Of a DNA stretch of 46,374 nucleotides, positions 1 through 9,526 are shown piece after piece. The position numbers were made by a program, and so were the translations under genes. The notes below the pieces were generated by a model, which searched no databases, was not told the origin of the DNA, and saw nothing but the letters and a program-made list of their open reading frames with translations. Numbering within the stretch: the stretch's first letter is position 1; every line of letters starts with the position of its first letter. This DNA comes from Thiohalocapsa halophila (GTDB lineage: Bacteria; Pseudomonadota; Gammaproteobacteria; Chromatiales; Chromatiaceae): NCBI RefSeq assembly GCF_016583825.1, contig NZ_NRRV01000042.1, forward strand, positions 1 to 46,374. Direction: 5' to 3'.

Positions 1-304
1 TCTCGGGGCGGGCGGGCAGGAGCCAGGTGTTGGGGCCGGGCCAGCTGGCGCGGATCTCGGCCATGCGCTCGGCGTCCAGCGTTTGCACGTACGGCAGCAG
101 GGCATTGAGGTCGGCGGCGATGAGGATCAGGCCCTTGTCCATGGCCCGGCCCTTGATCTTGAGGATGCGCAGCACGGCGTCGGGGTCCAGCGGGTCGCAG
201 CCCAGGCCGAAGACGGCCTCGGTGGGGTAGGCGATGACGCCGCCGCGGCTCACGACCCGAGCGGCCTCGCGGAGGGCGAAGGGGGTGGTGCCGACGCTGC
301 GCAT
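1..304 (-). CDS. tsaC: L-threonylcarbamoyladenylate synthase TsaC (partial)
   Basis: TsaC (YrdC/Sua5 family) makes threonylcarbamoyl-AMP from threonine, bicarbonate and ATP for the t6A37 modification of ANN-decoding tRNAs in the cytoplasm. Only about 101 N-terminal residues are present; the 3' end runs off the window. The translation contains VIAYPTEAVFGLGCDP and later KGLILIAADL and WPGPNTWLL, all typical of the YrdC fold. I chose the ATG at 304 because it puts the YPTEAVFG motif about 25 residues in, as in E. coli; an in-frame ATG at 388 would add 28 residues of poor quality. It lies 95 bp downstream of topA on the same strand, the usual gammaproteobacterial neighbourhood. Confidence 0.9.
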   Translation of the reverse strand, partial: MRSVGTTPFALREAARVVSRGGVIAYPTEAVFGLGCDPLDPDAVLRILKIKGRAMDKGLILIAADLNALLPYVQTLDAERMAEIRASWPGPNTWLLPARPE

Positions 305-399
305 GGTGTGGCGCTCGGGCGCTGTGGCTCGGGTGTCCGGGTTGTTGGTGTGCAGGCTGTGCTTTGCGCACCCCACGCCGGCCGCCATGGGCCGCGGGC

Positions 400-2727
400 T
401 CAGGAGGCGGTTTCCACTTCGGTCTCTTCGGCCGGTGCCGTGTAGCCGCATTCCTTCTGCGGGCAGACCTTCTGGGCGCCCTTGCTCTTGGTAACCTTGA
501 GCGTCAGGATGGGCCAGTTGCACTGCGGGCAGGGCTCGGCGAGCGGCTGATTCCAGACGGCGTAGTCGCACTTCGGGTAGGTCGAGCAGGAGAAGAAGAC
601 CTTGCCGCGGCGAGACTTTTTCTTCTGCAGGGTGCCGGCCTCGCACTTCGGGCATTGGATGCCCGTGTCCACGGGCTTCTCCAGCGGCTCGATGTGGCGG
701 CACTTGGGATAGGCCGTGCAGCCGATGAACTTGCCGTAGCGCCCGCGCTTGACGGCGAGCTCCGAGCCGCACTCGGGGCAGCTGCGGTCCTCGACGATCT
801 GCGGCTCCTCCTTCTCGCCCTTGCCCTCGTCCAGGTTGCGGGTGTACTTGCACTCGGGATAGTTGGTGCAGCCGATGAACAGCCCGTTGCGGCCCAGGCG
901 CTTGGACAGCTGGCCGCCGCACTCGGGGCACTGCTCGTCGAGGGCCTCCTGGGTGACCTGGCTGCGGTCGACGTTTTCCTGGGTGTGCTCCAGGCGGTCC
1001 TTGAAGGGCTTCCAGAACTGCTCCAGCAGCGGGATCCAGTCCTCCTCGCCGCGGGAGACGGCGTCTAGCTCGTCTTCGAGCTTGGCCGTGAAGTCGTAGT
1101 CCACGTAGGACGTGAAGTACTCGGTGAGGAACTTGTTGACGATGCGGCCCACGTCCGTCGGCAGGAAGCGCTTTTTCTCCAGCACCACGTACTCGCGCTC
1201 CTGGAGCGTCGAAATGATGGAGGCATAGGTGGACGGGCGGCCGATGCCCAGCTCCTCCAGCGCCTTCACCAGCGACGCCTCGCTGTAGCGCGGCGGCGGC
1301 TCGGTGAAGTGCTGCTCCGGGCGGATGGCCTGGAGGTCCACCAGCTGGCCTTCGGTCATGTCCGGGAGCATGCGCTCCTCGTCGTCGTCCGCGGTGGTGG
1401 CGTCGTCGCGGCCTTCCAGATAGACGCGCATGAAGCCGGGCTCGGCGACGGTGGAGCCGGTGGCGCGGAAGCCGTTGCCCGCGCCGGCGGAGAGGTCCAC
1501 GGCCACCTGGTTGATCAGTGCATGGGCCATCTGGCAGGCGACGGTGCGCTTCCAGATCAGCTCGTAGAGCTTCGCCTGGTCGGCGGTGAGGTGCTGCTTG
1601 ATGGCCTTCGGGTCGTTGTGTACGGAGGTGGGGCGGATGGCCTCGTGCGCCTCCTGGGCGTTCTTGGACTTGGTCTTGAACGCCCGCGGCTTCTCCGGCA
1701 CGTTCTCGGCGCCGTAGCGCGCGGCGATGAAGTCCCGCAGCTCCGCCAAGGCCTCCTGCGCCAGGTTGACGGAGTCCGTGCGCATGTAGGTGATCAGGCC
1801 GACGGCGCCGTTGCCGATGTCCACGCCTTCATAGAGCTGCTGGGCGGTGCGCATGGTGCGCTGCGCCGTGAAGCCGAGCTTGCGCGCAGCCTCCTGCTGG
1901 AGCGTGGAGGTGATGAACGGCGGCGCCGGATTGCGCTTGCGCTGCTTGCGCTCGACCTTCTCCACCTTGAGCTGCCCGCCCGGGGCGCCGCCGGCGGCCT
2001 GCACCAGCGCGGCTTCGACCTCCCGGGCGCGCTTCTCGTCGGTGATGGTGAACTGCTCCACCTTCTCGCCGCCGAACTGTGTCAGCTTGGCGCTGAAGGG
2101 CTTGGTGCCGAGCTTCTCGTCCGGGGCGCTGGCGTCCGCCTCCACGGTCCAGTATTCCTGGCTCTGGAAGGCTTCGATCTCCTGCTCGCGCTCGACGATG
2201 AGCCGCAGCGCCGGGCTCTGCACCCGCCCGGCCGAGAGCCCGCGGCGCACCTTCTTCCACAACAGCGGCGAGAGATTGAAGCCCACCAGGTAGTCCAGCG
2301 CCCGGCGCGCCTGCTGGGCGTTGACCAGGTCCGTGGAAAGCTCCCGTGGATGGGCGACGGCGTCGTTGACGGCGCGCTGGGTGATCTCGTTGAAGACGAC
2401 CCGGTACACCGGGCGCTCGCCGATGAGCTTGCGGTCGTGCAGCAGCTCGTAGAGGTGCCAGGAGATGGCCTCGCCCTCGCGGTCCGGGTCCGTCGCGAGA
2501 TACAGCGCGTCCGCCTTCTTCAGCAGCTTGGCGATGGCCGAGACGTGCTTCTCGTTGCGGTCGATGACCTGGTACTTCATCTCGAAGTTGGACTCGGGGT
2601 CCACCGCGCCCTCCTTCGGCACCAGGTCGCGGACGTGCCCATAGGAGGCCACCACCTCAAACTCGGGGCCGAGGTACTTCTTGATGGTCTTGGCCTTGGC
2701 GGGGGATTCGACGACGACGAGGTGCAT
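400..2727 (-). CDS. topA: DNA topoisomerase I
   Basis: Type IA topoisomerase that relaxes negative supercoils by passing a strand through a transient 5'-phosphotyrosyl break. The 775-residue protein opens with the TOPRIM segment (VVVESPAKAKTIKKYLG; acidic DPDRE near residue 80) and carries the active-site tyrosine Y314 in GLITYMRTDSVNL. The C-terminal third has four Cys4 zinc-ribbon modules (CPECGG, CPECGS, CPKCEAG and CPQCNW, each with a second Cys pair such as CTNYPEC or CTAYPKC). Four ribbons are consistent with a full-length proteobacterial TopA, slightly shorter than the 865-residue E. coli enzyme. It lies between smg and tsaC, all on the minus strand. Confidence 0.97.
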   Translation of the reverse strand: MHLVVVESPAKAKTIKKYLGPEFEVVASYGHVRDLVPKEGAVDPESNFEMKYQVIDRNEKHVSAIAKLLKKADALYLATDPDREGEAISWHLYELLHDRKLIGERPVYRVVFNEITQRAVNDAVAHPRELSTDLVNAQQARRALDYLVGFNLSPLLWKKVRRGLSAGRVQSPALRLIVEREQEIEAFQSQEYWTVEADASAPDEKLGTKPFSAKLTQFGGEKVEQFTITDEKRAREVEAALVQAAGGAPGGQLKVEKVERKQRKRNPAPPFITSTLQQEAARKLGFTAQRTMRTAQQLYEGVDIGNGAVGLITYMRTDSVNLAQEALAELRDFIAARYGAENVPEKPRAFKTKSKNAQEAHEAIRPTSVHNDPKAIKQHLTADQAKLYELIWKRTVACQMAHALINQVAVDLSAGAGNGFRATGSTVAEPGFMRVYLEGRDDATTADDDEERMLPDMTEGQLVDLQAIRPEQHFTEPPPRYSEASLVKALEELGIGRPSTYASIISTLQEREYVVLEKKRFLPTDVGRIVNKFLTEYFTSYVDYDFTAKLEDELDAVSRGEEDWIPLLEQFWKPFKDRLEHTQENVDRSQVTQEALDEQCPECGGQLSKRLGRNGLFIGCTNYPECKYTRNLDEGKGEKEEPQIVEDRSCPECGSELAVKRGRYGKFIGCTAYPKCRHIEPLEKPVDTGIQCPKCEAGTLQKKKSRRGKVFFSCSTYPKCDYAVWNQPLAEPCPQCNWPILTLKVTKSKGAQKVCPQKECGYTAPAEETEVETAS

Positions 2728-2951
2728 GATGGTTCCGGAGCGCGATCGACGGGCGGCCTAGGAAATACGAAACGCTGCGCTCGCGTCAAGGTGGGGCTGG
2801 CTGCAAGGCGGTATCAAGCCGTGCCCAAAGCGGCGGGCGCTGCGGTGTGAGGGCCGCGGCATCGCCTCTGTGCTGCCTGGTGGCTGGCGCCGGCAGGGAG
2901 ACTCGGGTCCGGCGTGGCGCCTGCGCGGGAAGGTCGCACCGGCGCTTTCCC

Positions 2952-2990
2952 GGTCTGCCCCACGGGTCTGCCCCGCCGGTCTGCCCCAGA
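2952..2990. repeat. 13-bp tandem repeat, three copies
   Basis: GGTCTGCCCC starts at 2952, 2965 and 2978, giving three tandem 13-bp units whose last three bases vary. It sits in the 292-bp gap between smg and topA. I see no obvious hairpin or T-run in it. It may be a simple sequence expansion. Confidence 0.6.
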
Positions 2991-3019
2991 GGACGAGCGC
3001 TGCATTGCTCAGCGCTTGC

Positions 3020-3496
3020 CTAATGCAGCTGTGCCGGGGCGTCGCTGTAGATCAGCTCTTCCATCTGGCTGTGTGCGGATTCCCGGCCCGGGCGGTTCAT
3101 CAACACCAGCAATACCACCCATTTCAGCTCGTCGACGGTCACCGCGGTCTGTTGAATGGCCATGGCGCGGTCGATGACCAGCTCGCGGCTCAGAGGGTCC
3201 AAGATCGCGCTCTGCTCCAGAAACAGCAGCAGCCCACGCGCCTCGATGTCGAGCTTGGCACACTCGGCGGTGGAGTACACGCGCATGGCGCCGGCGGTGC
3301 GCGGCGGATACTCCGTGGTGTCCATGCGGCTCGCGAGCTCGTCCAGCCAGGTCAGGGCCTGGACGATCTCGCTGTTGGAGAAGCCCGCACGCGAGAGCTC
3401 GGTCTCTAGCTCGTCCTGGTCGACGGGCGGGCGCGATTGGCCGTCCAAATAGTTCTCATAGAGGTAGATCAGGACGTCGACCATGCTCTCGTTCAT
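3020..3496 (-). CDS. smg: Smg family protein (DUF494)
   Basis: Small acidic protein of the DUF494/Smg family, of unknown biochemical role, almost always encoded between dprA and topA in gammaproteobacteria. The translation from the ATG at 3496 starts MNESMVDVLIYLYENYLD and is 158 residues, the usual family size (157 in E. coli). That ATG follows a good AAGGAG ribosome site 6 bases upstream; the frame stays open further upstream, but without a credible start. The body is predicted largely alpha-helical, with conserved stretches such as GFSNSEIVQALTWLDELA. It is 101 bp downstream of dprA and probably co-transcribed with it. Confidence 0.93.
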   Translation of the reverse strand: MNESMVDVLIYLYENYLDGQSRPPVDQDELETELSRAGFSNSEIVQALTWLDELASRMDTTEYPPRTAGAMRVYSTAECAKLDIEARGLLLFLEQSAILDPLSRELVIDRAMAIQQTAVTVDELKWVVLLVLMNRPGRESAHSQMEELIYSDAPAQLH

Positions 3497-3597
3497 GCTG
3501 ACTCCTTGAGTGTTGGCACTTGCTTGTGGATCTGCGGCGCCGGCGCGGTGCAAGGCGCCGGCGAGTCGGTGGTGATGGCTGTGCGCCAGGGGCTTGC

Positions 3598-4752
3598 TCA
3601 AGCGTCGGCCGATGAGTGCCGCGGCGGCCCGCTGCGGCTATAGCGACCGCCGGGATGGGAGACCACATGCCCCTGCAGCTCCAGCAACAGCAGCATGGAC
3701 GCGATCTCGAAGGCCGGAAGGCCGGTGCGGGCAATCAGATCATCCGGCGCTATGGGATCATACCCCATGCAGGACAGCAGCCGGCGGTGATCGTCGTCCA
3801 GTCCACGCTCGGCATGTGGCTGCGTGGCGGGCGTGGGCCCTTTCTTGGCGGTGCTGTCGTCCAGGTAGGCTGCGAGCTGGGCGCCGAGCTCTTCGAGGAT
3901 TTGATCGGCACTGTCCACCAGCTTGGCCCCCTGACGGATCAGGGCGTGGCAGCCCCGGGCGAGCGGGTTGTGGATGGAGCCGGGGATGGCGAAGACCTCC
4001 CGGCCCTGCTCGCTGGCGAGCCGGGCGGTGATCAGCGAGCCTGAGCCGACTGCGGCCTCGACCACCAGGGTGCCGAGGCTGAGCCCGGAGATGATGCGGT
4101 TGCGCTGCGGAAAATGGCTGGCATGCGGGCCGGTGCCGGGTAGGAATTCGCTCACCAAGGCCCCGTCGGCGGCGATGCGTCGAGCCAGGTCGCGGTGGGC
4201 GGCGGGGTAGACTCGGTCTGGTCCCGTGCCGAGCACTGCGACGGTGCGGCCGGTGTCGAGTGCGCCCCTGTGCGCTGCGGCGTCCACGCCGAGGGCGAGG
4301 CCGCTGGTGATCACCAGCCCCAGACCGGCCAGGTAGCCGGCGAAGTCGCGCGCCGTCTCGGCGCCGCCGGCGGTGGGGTTGCGGCTGCCGACGACGGCGA
4401 TCTGCGGCTCGCTCAGCAGCCCCTTGTCGCCGCGCACGAAGAGCAGCGGCGGGGCCGCCGGCAGCTCGCGCAGCCGCGGCGGGTAGGCATCCAGCTCCGG
4501 GGTCAGCAAGTCCGCGCCGGCGTGATCGGCCCAGGCCAGGGCGTCGTGCATGCGGCTCTGGTCTGGGCTGTCGAGGGCGGCAATCGCGGCGTTGGATACG
4601 CCCGCCTCCGCCAGTGCGCCGCGGCCCGCCGCGCGCACCCCGGCGGCACTGCCGAAGCGCTCCACCAGCTGGCCGATGCGTCTGGGGCCGAGTCCGGGTG
4701 CCAGGGTCAGCGCCAGCCAGTCCGTGAGGTGCTCGCGCGAGGCGGGGGTCAT
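3598..4752 (-). CDS. dprA: DNA-processing protein DprA/Smf
   Basis: DprA binds incoming single-stranded DNA and loads RecA during natural transformation. It is also kept in species not known to be competent. The 384-residue protein has an N-terminal helix-hairpin-helix/SAM-like segment (LAPGLGPRRIGQLVERFG), then the extended Rossmann fold with GSRNPTAGG and SGLALGVDAAAHRGAL, and LVSEFLPGT and FPQRNRIISGLS, which are family signatures. The last 70 residues form a DML1-like winged helix (RRLLSCMGYDPIAPDDLIARTG). The ATG at 4752 is preferred. A GTG two codons upstream (4758) is also possible, and neither has a clear Shine-Dalgarno. It lies between the LysM gene and smg. Confidence 0.95.
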   Translation of the reverse strand: MTPASREHLTDWLALTLAPGLGPRRIGQLVERFGSAAGVRAAGRGALAEAGVSNAAIAALDSPDQSRMHDALAWADHAGADLLTPELDAYPPRLRELPAAPPLLFVRGDKGLLSEPQIAVVGSRNPTAGGAETARDFAGYLAGLGLVITSGLALGVDAAAHRGALDTGRTVAVLGTGPDRVYPAAHRDLARRIAADGALVSEFLPGTGPHASHFPQRNRIISGLSLGTLVVEAAVGSGSLITARLASEQGREVFAIPGSIHNPLARGCHALIRQGAKLVDSADQILEELGAQLAAYLDDSTAKKGPTPATQPHAERGLDDDHRRLLSCMGYDPIAPDDLIARTGLPAFEIASMLLLLELQGHVVSHPGGRYSRSGPPRHSSADA

Positions 4753-4942
4753 GGCCACGCCATCTGCTGCGACACCGGCGCGCGGGCCCTGCGCCCGGCT
4801 CGGCGGGGCGCCGGGATGCGGCTCCAGCCGCGTCGGCGCCGCCTCCGGCGGGCTGCGGCGTCGCCCAGAGTCCGGGCATGGGTGCCAGTGCTTGCCATCG
4901 TTTGCCTCGCGGTGATTGCGGCTCCCGAAAGCGACGCAGGCC

Positions 4943-6187
4943 TCAGAGGGAACGGGGCGGCGCGACTACCTCGCCGACGTGTATGGCCTGATTGGCGCGC
5001 ATGACCAGCGCGAAGCTCACCTTCTCGAAGGTTCGGAACACCATGACCACGCCGGTGCGGGAGTCCGGCACGATGAATTGGCCGTCGGCGCGTGATGCGC
5101 GTCGGTGCAGCGGCAGCGGCGCGTTTGGATCGGGCCGGCCGCGGTTCCAGCCGTCGAGCTCCCAGTCGCCGAACCAGAAAGATGTGTCGGCCGGCGTCTC
5201 GCTGCGCCAGTTCCAGCCGGAGCGTCGCGCCTGGACGCGGTCGCGGCGCAGCTCGCCGCCCTGGTAGGCCGCGAAGACGGTGCCTACCTCGACGCCCTCG
5301 CGGCGGCCGCGGTTCAGGGCCACCACGTCGAACTGGCCGATCTGGGAGACACCATTGAGCACGGCGATGATTCTGCCGCGCATGCCGGCCGTGGCCGGAC
5401 GCGGTAAAAAGCTGCGGATGGGCTCTTCGTCCTGTGCCGGGCGCACCCGGTCGCCCACCTCGACCTCTTTGTGCGAGCGCGTGACCACCAGCGTCGCCGG
5501 GTCTCCGAGGCGCTCCAGCTGCGCGCTGGCCACCGAGGTGGCGACGTAGCCCAGCAGCTCGTTCGTGTCCGGGTCCCGATACGCGCGGCCCGGGCGCAGC
5601 ACGTCCCAGCGGTCGTTGCGGGTGGTGGTGATGCTGCGCACGAACAGGGTATCGCCGAGGCCGGCGATGATCTTCTCCTCCGGAAAGCCCACGACATAGG
5701 GGGCGCTGTCGATCTCTTCCGCCGTCGTGATCAGGGGTCGTGACAGGAAGGGCGCGACGGCGTTGACGGGGATGGTCGGAATCTCCCGGTCCAGCTCCTC
5801 CACCCGTACCCGGGGCGAGAGCTTGACCGTGCGCAGGCCGCCGCCACCATGAGCCTTGCGGATACGCGGGCTGCCGCTGCTGCGGTCTACCACCAGCACG
5901 TCGCCGGGGTAGATTCGGCTCGGGTTGGCGATGCCCGGGTTGGCCTGCCAAATCTGGCGCCAGCGCCAGGGCTCGCTCAGGAAGCGCTCAGCGATACCCC
6001 AGAGGGTGTCTCCGGGCTGCACCACGTAGCGATCCGGTGCGTCCGTGCGCAGCGGGCCCTGCGCCATGGCTGCGGTCGCGGCGAGCAGCAGGAGACAGGC
6101 CAGCGCGCAGGCGATGGCCGAGCGCCGGCGTTGGAAGCTTCGCGCCGGCACTGCGGACGCTCGGTGGGCGTTGGGCTGGCTGGGCAT
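4943..6187 (-). CDS. secreted LysM domain protein
   Basis: Peptidoglycan-associated protein of the type usually encoded next to dprA and divergent from def in gammaproteobacteria. The 414-residue product has a signal peptide (Arg-rich start, hydrophobic [18 protein letters not shown], cleavage near residue 42) and one LysM domain at about residues 53-100 ([18 protein letters not shown] ... [13 protein letters not shown]). The rest is a long conserved tail with no recognised catalytic motif. The ATG at 6187 is preceded by AGGAGG with 6-base spacing, so the longer frame back to 6292 is rejected. Its precise function is unknown; a cell-wall or division role is the usual guess. Confidence 0.88.
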   Translation of the reverse strand: MPSQPNAHRASAVPARSFQRRRSAIACALACLLLLAATAAMAQGPLRTDAPDRYVVQPGDTLWGIAERFLSEPWRWRQIWQANPGIANPSRIYPGDVLVVDRSSGSPRIRKAHGGGGLRTVKLSPRVRVEELDREIPTIPVNAVAPFLSRPLITTAEEIDSAPYVVGFPEEKIIAGLGDTLFVRSITTTRNDRWDVLRPGRAYRDPDTNELLGYVATSVASAQLERLGDPATLVVTRSHKEVEVGDRVRPAQDEEPIRSFLPRPATAGMRGRIIAVLNGVSQIGQFDVVALNRGRREGVEVGTVFAAYQGGELRRDRVQARRSGWNWRSETPADTSFWFGDWELDGWNRGRPDPNAPLPLHRRASRADGQFIVPDSRTGVVMVFRTFEKVSFALVMRANQAIHVGEVVAPPRSL

Positions 6188-6432
6188 TGCGCCTCCTGTG
6201 GGCGGCCCTCCCGCGGTTGGCCCAGTGGCTGTGGGCCAGCGGCTGGAGCGCGAGCGGGCGGGGCCATGCGGGCATGTACCGAGCACACCCACGCTCGGGC
6301 TGCAAGCGTTTGGTGCCGCGGCTTTTTCCGACGCGGTCCCAGTGCCGGGCTCGCTGCCGGATGGTGTATCATGCGCATATTAGCCCAATCCGCAACGGTT
6401 GTATTTGCGAATCACCACAGTTCTGTAACGTC

Positions 6433-6969
6433 ATGGCCAAACTGGAAATCCTAACCTTCCCGGATGAGCGCCTGCGGCGGCGGGCCGAGCCCGTCGAGCA
6501 GGTGGATGACAGCATCCGCCAGCTCGTGGACGACATGCTCGAGACCATGTACGAGGCACCCGGCATCGGCCTCGCGGCCATCCAGGTGAACGTGCCAAGG
6601 CGCGTCATCGTCATCGACACCTCCGACGAGAAGGATCAACCGCTGTGCCTGATCAATCCGGAGATCCTGGAGCGCAGCGGCGAAGAGCAGATGGATGAGG
6701 GCTGCCTGTCGGTCCCCGGTTTTTTCGAGCCCGTCACCCGGGCGGAGCGCGTGACGGTGCGCGCCCTCGGCCGTGACGGCGAGCCCTTCGAGCTCGAGAC
6801 CGACGGGCTCCTGGCGGTGTGCATCCAGCACGAGATCGACCACCTCGACGGCAAGCTGTTCGTCGATCACATCTCGTCGCTGAAGCGCCAGCGCATCCGC
6901 AAGCGACTGGAAAAGGAGCGCCGCCAGGCCACGCCGGCTCCCGCCGCGAACCGCCGGCAGGCCATCTGA
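6433..6969 (+). CDS. def: peptide deformylase
   Basis: Removes the formyl group from the N-terminal methionine of nascent proteins, using a metal (Fe2+ or Zn2+) bound by one Cys and two His. All three family motifs are present in the 178-residue product: GIGLAAIQ at about 44-51, EGCLS with ligand C91, and HEIDH with H133, catalytic E134 and H137. The ATG at 6433 gives the standard start [15 protein letters not shown]; the upstream extension of the frame is not conserved sequence. It heads the plus-strand cluster def-fmt-rsmB and is divergent from the LysM gene. The C-terminus is slightly longer and basic compared with the 169-residue E. coli enzyme. Confidence 0.97.
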   Translation: MAKLEILTFPDERLRRRAEPVEQVDDSIRQLVDDMLETMYEAPGIGLAAIQVNVPRRVIVIDTSDEKDQPLCLINPEILERSGEEQMDEGCLSVPGFFEPVTRAERVTVRALGRDGEPFELETDGLLAVCIQHEIDHLDGKLFVDHISSLKRQRIRKRLEKERRQATPAPAANRRQAI

Positions 6970-7194
6970 GGGCAGCGGCCGAGGCCGCCGGCTGCGGGCG
7001 ACAGTCCGGTCGATTGCCACGGCCCGCACCCGGCCAGATCCGGGCCCGTCCGCTGGCCCCGGGCCCTGCGCAGCCGCCTTCCCGAAGCGCGGAGCGTCTG
7101 CGCTCGTCGCGTCCCTACAAGAAGCGCCACAGACAGCGCCGCGCCGCTCACCCATGGACGACCCAGCCACTGAGACCGCCCCACCCACATCGCC

Positions 7195-8136
7195 ATGACA
7201 CCGGCCCGCATCCTCTACGCCGGCACGCCCGAGTTCGCCGTGCCGGCGCTGTCCGCGCTGATCACGAGTCCCTACGAGGTGTCCGCTGTCTACACCCAGC
7301 CGGACCGGCCTGCCGGTCGCGGCCGCCGCCTCGAGCCGTCACCGGTCAAGCGCCGCGCGCTGGAGGCGGATCTCGCGGTGGTGCAGCCCGCCTCCCTCAA
7401 GGACCCGCAGGCCCAGGCCGAGCTGGCGGCCAGGGATGCGGATCTGCTGGTGGTGGCCGCCTACGGACTGATCCTGCCCCAAGCAGTGCTGGACGCGCCG
7501 CGCTGCGGCTGTGTCAACATCCACGCCTCGCTGCTGCCGCGCTGGCGCGGGGCCGCGCCGATTCAGCGCGCGCTGCTCGCGGGCGACGCCGAGACGGGCA
7601 TCAGCATCATGCGCATGGAGGCGGGGCTCGACACAGGCCCGGTGTACCGCTCGGCGCCGCTGCCCATCACCGCCGACGATACCGCCGCCAGCCTGACGGA
7701 GCGGCTCGCGGCGCTGGGAGCGCAGACACTGATGGCCGCGCTGCCGGGGGTCCTCGACGGCAGCGCCGTGCCCAGGCCCCAGGATGATGCCGCCGCCACC
7801 TATGCCCGCAAGATCATCAAAGACGAGGCGGCCATCGACTGGACCCGACCCGCGGCTGCCATCGAGCGCGCCGTACGCGCGCTCAATCCCTGGCCCGTCG
7901 CCCAAGCCCGTCTAAGTGAAGAGGTGCTGCGTATCTGGGCCGCGCAGGCGCTGCCGGCGGCGGACGCAGCACCGGCCGAGCCTGGGCGGGTGCTGGCGAC
8001 CAGTGCCGCCGGCATCGACGTCGGCACCGGCGCCGGTGTGCTGCGTATCACCGAGCTGCAGGCGCCCGGCAAACGGCGAATGGCCGCCCGCGACTTCCTG
8101 AACGCCCGCCGCGTGGACGGCGTCCTGCTTGGCTGA
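7195..8136 (+). CDS. fmt: methionyl-tRNA formyltransferase
   Basis: Transfers a formyl group from 10-formyl-tetrahydrofolate to initiator Met-tRNA. The 313-residue protein begins ILYAGTPEFAVPALSAL and carries the catalytic segment NIHASLLPRWRGAAPIQRA (conserved Asn and His), then GISIMRMEAGLDTGPV with the catalytic Asp region. A C-terminal OB-fold domain follows from about residue 205. Its partner def is 225 bp upstream, and the 3' end overlaps rsmB by 8 bp (TTGGCTGA), so translational coupling is likely. Confidence 0.97.
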   Translation: MTPARILYAGTPEFAVPALSALITSPYEVSAVYTQPDRPAGRGRRLEPSPVKRRALEADLAVVQPASLKDPQAQAELAARDADLLVVAAYGLILPQAVLDAPRCGCVNIHASLLPRWRGAAPIQRALLAGDAETGISIMRMEAGLDTGPVYRSAPLPITADDTAASLTERLAALGAQTLMAALPGVLDGSAVPRPQDDAAATYARKIIKDEAAIDWTRPAAAIERAVRALNPWPVAQARLSEEVLRIWAAQALPAADAAPAEPGRVLATSAAGIDVGTGAGVLRITELQAPGKRRMAARDFLNARRVDGVLLG

Positions 8137-9526
8137 GCCGACACGCCGCGGTGCGCCGGGGCGTCGCGGTCGCCGCGGGCAGGGCGCGCAGACGCGGCAG
8201 GGGGATGCCCCGGGCGCCGAGCTGCGCGCTGCCGCCGCTGGCGTGGTGCATGCCGTGCGCGTAGAGGGCCGCTCCCTGACCGCGGCGCTCGCCCAGGCGG
8301 CGGCCACCGTGCCCGCGCGCGATCAGCCGCTGCTCGCGGAGCTCTGCTACGGCACCCTGCGCCTGCTGCCGCGGCTGGAGGCCCTGATCGCTATACTGCT
8401 GGCGCGGCCCCTTCGCCGCGCCGACCGGATCCTGAATGCGCTCATGGCGGTGGGCCTGTACCAGCTCGTCTCCACCCGCATCCCTGCCCACGCCGCTGTG
8501 GCGGCCACGGTGGATGCGACCCGCGCCCTCGGTCGTGCGCGGGCGGCCGGTCTGGTAAACGCCGCGCTGCGACGCTTCCAACGCGAGCGCGAGCAGCTGC
8601 TCGGCCGGGTCGGCACAGCCCTGGACGACCCCGCCCTGCTGCCCGATTGGCTGGTGCAAAGACTCCAGGCCGCCTGGCCCGAGCACTGGCGGCGCATCGT
8701 CGCCGTTAGCAATCAGCACCCGCCCATGGCCCTGCGCGTAAACCGTCTGCGCCAGCCGCGCGCCGCCTATGCAGAGGCCCTCGCCGCCGCCGACATCGCT
8801 GCCCGGCCCCTCGCCGGACTCGACACGGCGCTGCTGCTGGACACGCCGGTGCCCGTGCAGCGCCTGCCGGGGTTCGCCGAGGGAGGGGTCTCGGTGCAGG
8901 ACGCCGCCGCTCAGTGCGCCGCCGTACTCTTGGACCCGCAACCCGGGGAGCGCGTGCTGGACGCCTGCGCGGCACCGGGCAACAAGACTGCGCACCTGCT
9001 CGAGCACGCCGGCGGCGAGCTTTCGCTCACTGCCGTAGACGTGGACGCCGAGCGCTTGGCGCCGCTGCGGGAGAATCTGGCCCGCCTCGGGCTCAGCGCG
9101 CGGGTACTGGCGGCGGACGCCCGCGACGCCGCCGCCGACTGGCCGGGCGCGCCCTACGACGCCATTTTGCTGGATGCCCCTTGCTCGGCGACGGGCGTGA
9201 TCCGCCGCCATCCGGACATCAAATACCTGCGGCGGGAGGCCGATATCCCGGCCCTGGCGGCCACGCAGGATGCCTTGCTCGCAGCGCTCTGGCCGTTGTT
9301 GCGCCCCGGTGGGCGACTGCTCTATGCCACCTGCTCGGTGCTGCCGGAGGAGAACCAGCAGCGGGTGGGGGCCTTTCTCGCGGCCCGGGCCGACGCCCAG
9401 GAGCTGGCGCTCACCCTGCCGACGGGTATCGGCGAGGCGCTGCCCTGTGCGCCCGGCGTGCAGCTGCTGCCCACCGCCGAGGGCGGCGACGGCTTCTATT
9501 TCGCACTGCTGGAGCGCCTGCCATGA
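8129..9526 (+). CDS. rsmB: 16S rRNA (cytosine(967)-C(5))-methyltransferase RsmB
   Basis: SAM-dependent methyltransferase that makes m5C967 in 16S rRNA. The 465-residue protein has an N-terminal NusB-like helical domain (LAELCYGTLRLLPRLEAL) and a C-terminal Rossmann domain. SAM motif I reads LDACAAPGNKTAHLLE, with Asn where Gly is usual. Both m5C-enzyme cysteines are present: C352 in DAPCSATG and the nucleophile C402 in YATCSVLPEEN. The best start is TTG at 8129, overlapping the end of fmt; no ATG lies in a plausible place. The stop overlaps the next gene as ATGA. Confidence 0.94.
   Translation: MAEPTRRGAPGRRGRRGQGAQTRQGDAPGAELRAAAAGVVHAVRVEGRSLTAALAQAAATVPARDQPLLAELCYGTLRLLPRLEALIAILLARPLRRADRILNALMAVGLYQLVSTRIPAHAAVAATVDATRALGRARAAGLVNAALRRFQREREQLLGRVGTALDDPALLPDWLVQRLQAAWPEHWRRIVAVSNQHPPMALRVNRLRQPRAAYAEALAAADIAARPLAGLDTALLLDTPVPVQRLPGFAEGGVSVQDAAAQCAAVLLDPQPGERVLDACAAPGNKTAHLLEHAGGELSLTAVDVDAERLAPLRENLARLGLSARVLAADARDAAADWPGAPYDAILLDAPCSATGVIRRHPDIKYLRREADIPALAATQDALLAALWPLLRPGGRLLYATCSVLPEENQQRVGAFLAARADAQELALTLPTGIGEALPCAPGVQLLPTAEGGDGFYFALLERLP

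Noticed and set aside
1309..2850. 513-residue frame antisense to topA
   Set aside because: High GC leaves long open frames opposite real genes; the topA frame has all family motifs and the antisense one has none.
3758..4879. 373-residue minus-strand frame overlapping dprA
   Set aside because: It is an Arg/Pro-rich shadow of dprA in another frame, without conserved motifs.
6360..6432. A sigma70 promoter for def with -10 TATCAT
   Set aside because: The -10-like TATCAT near 6367 has no acceptable -35 at normal spacing; too weak to list.
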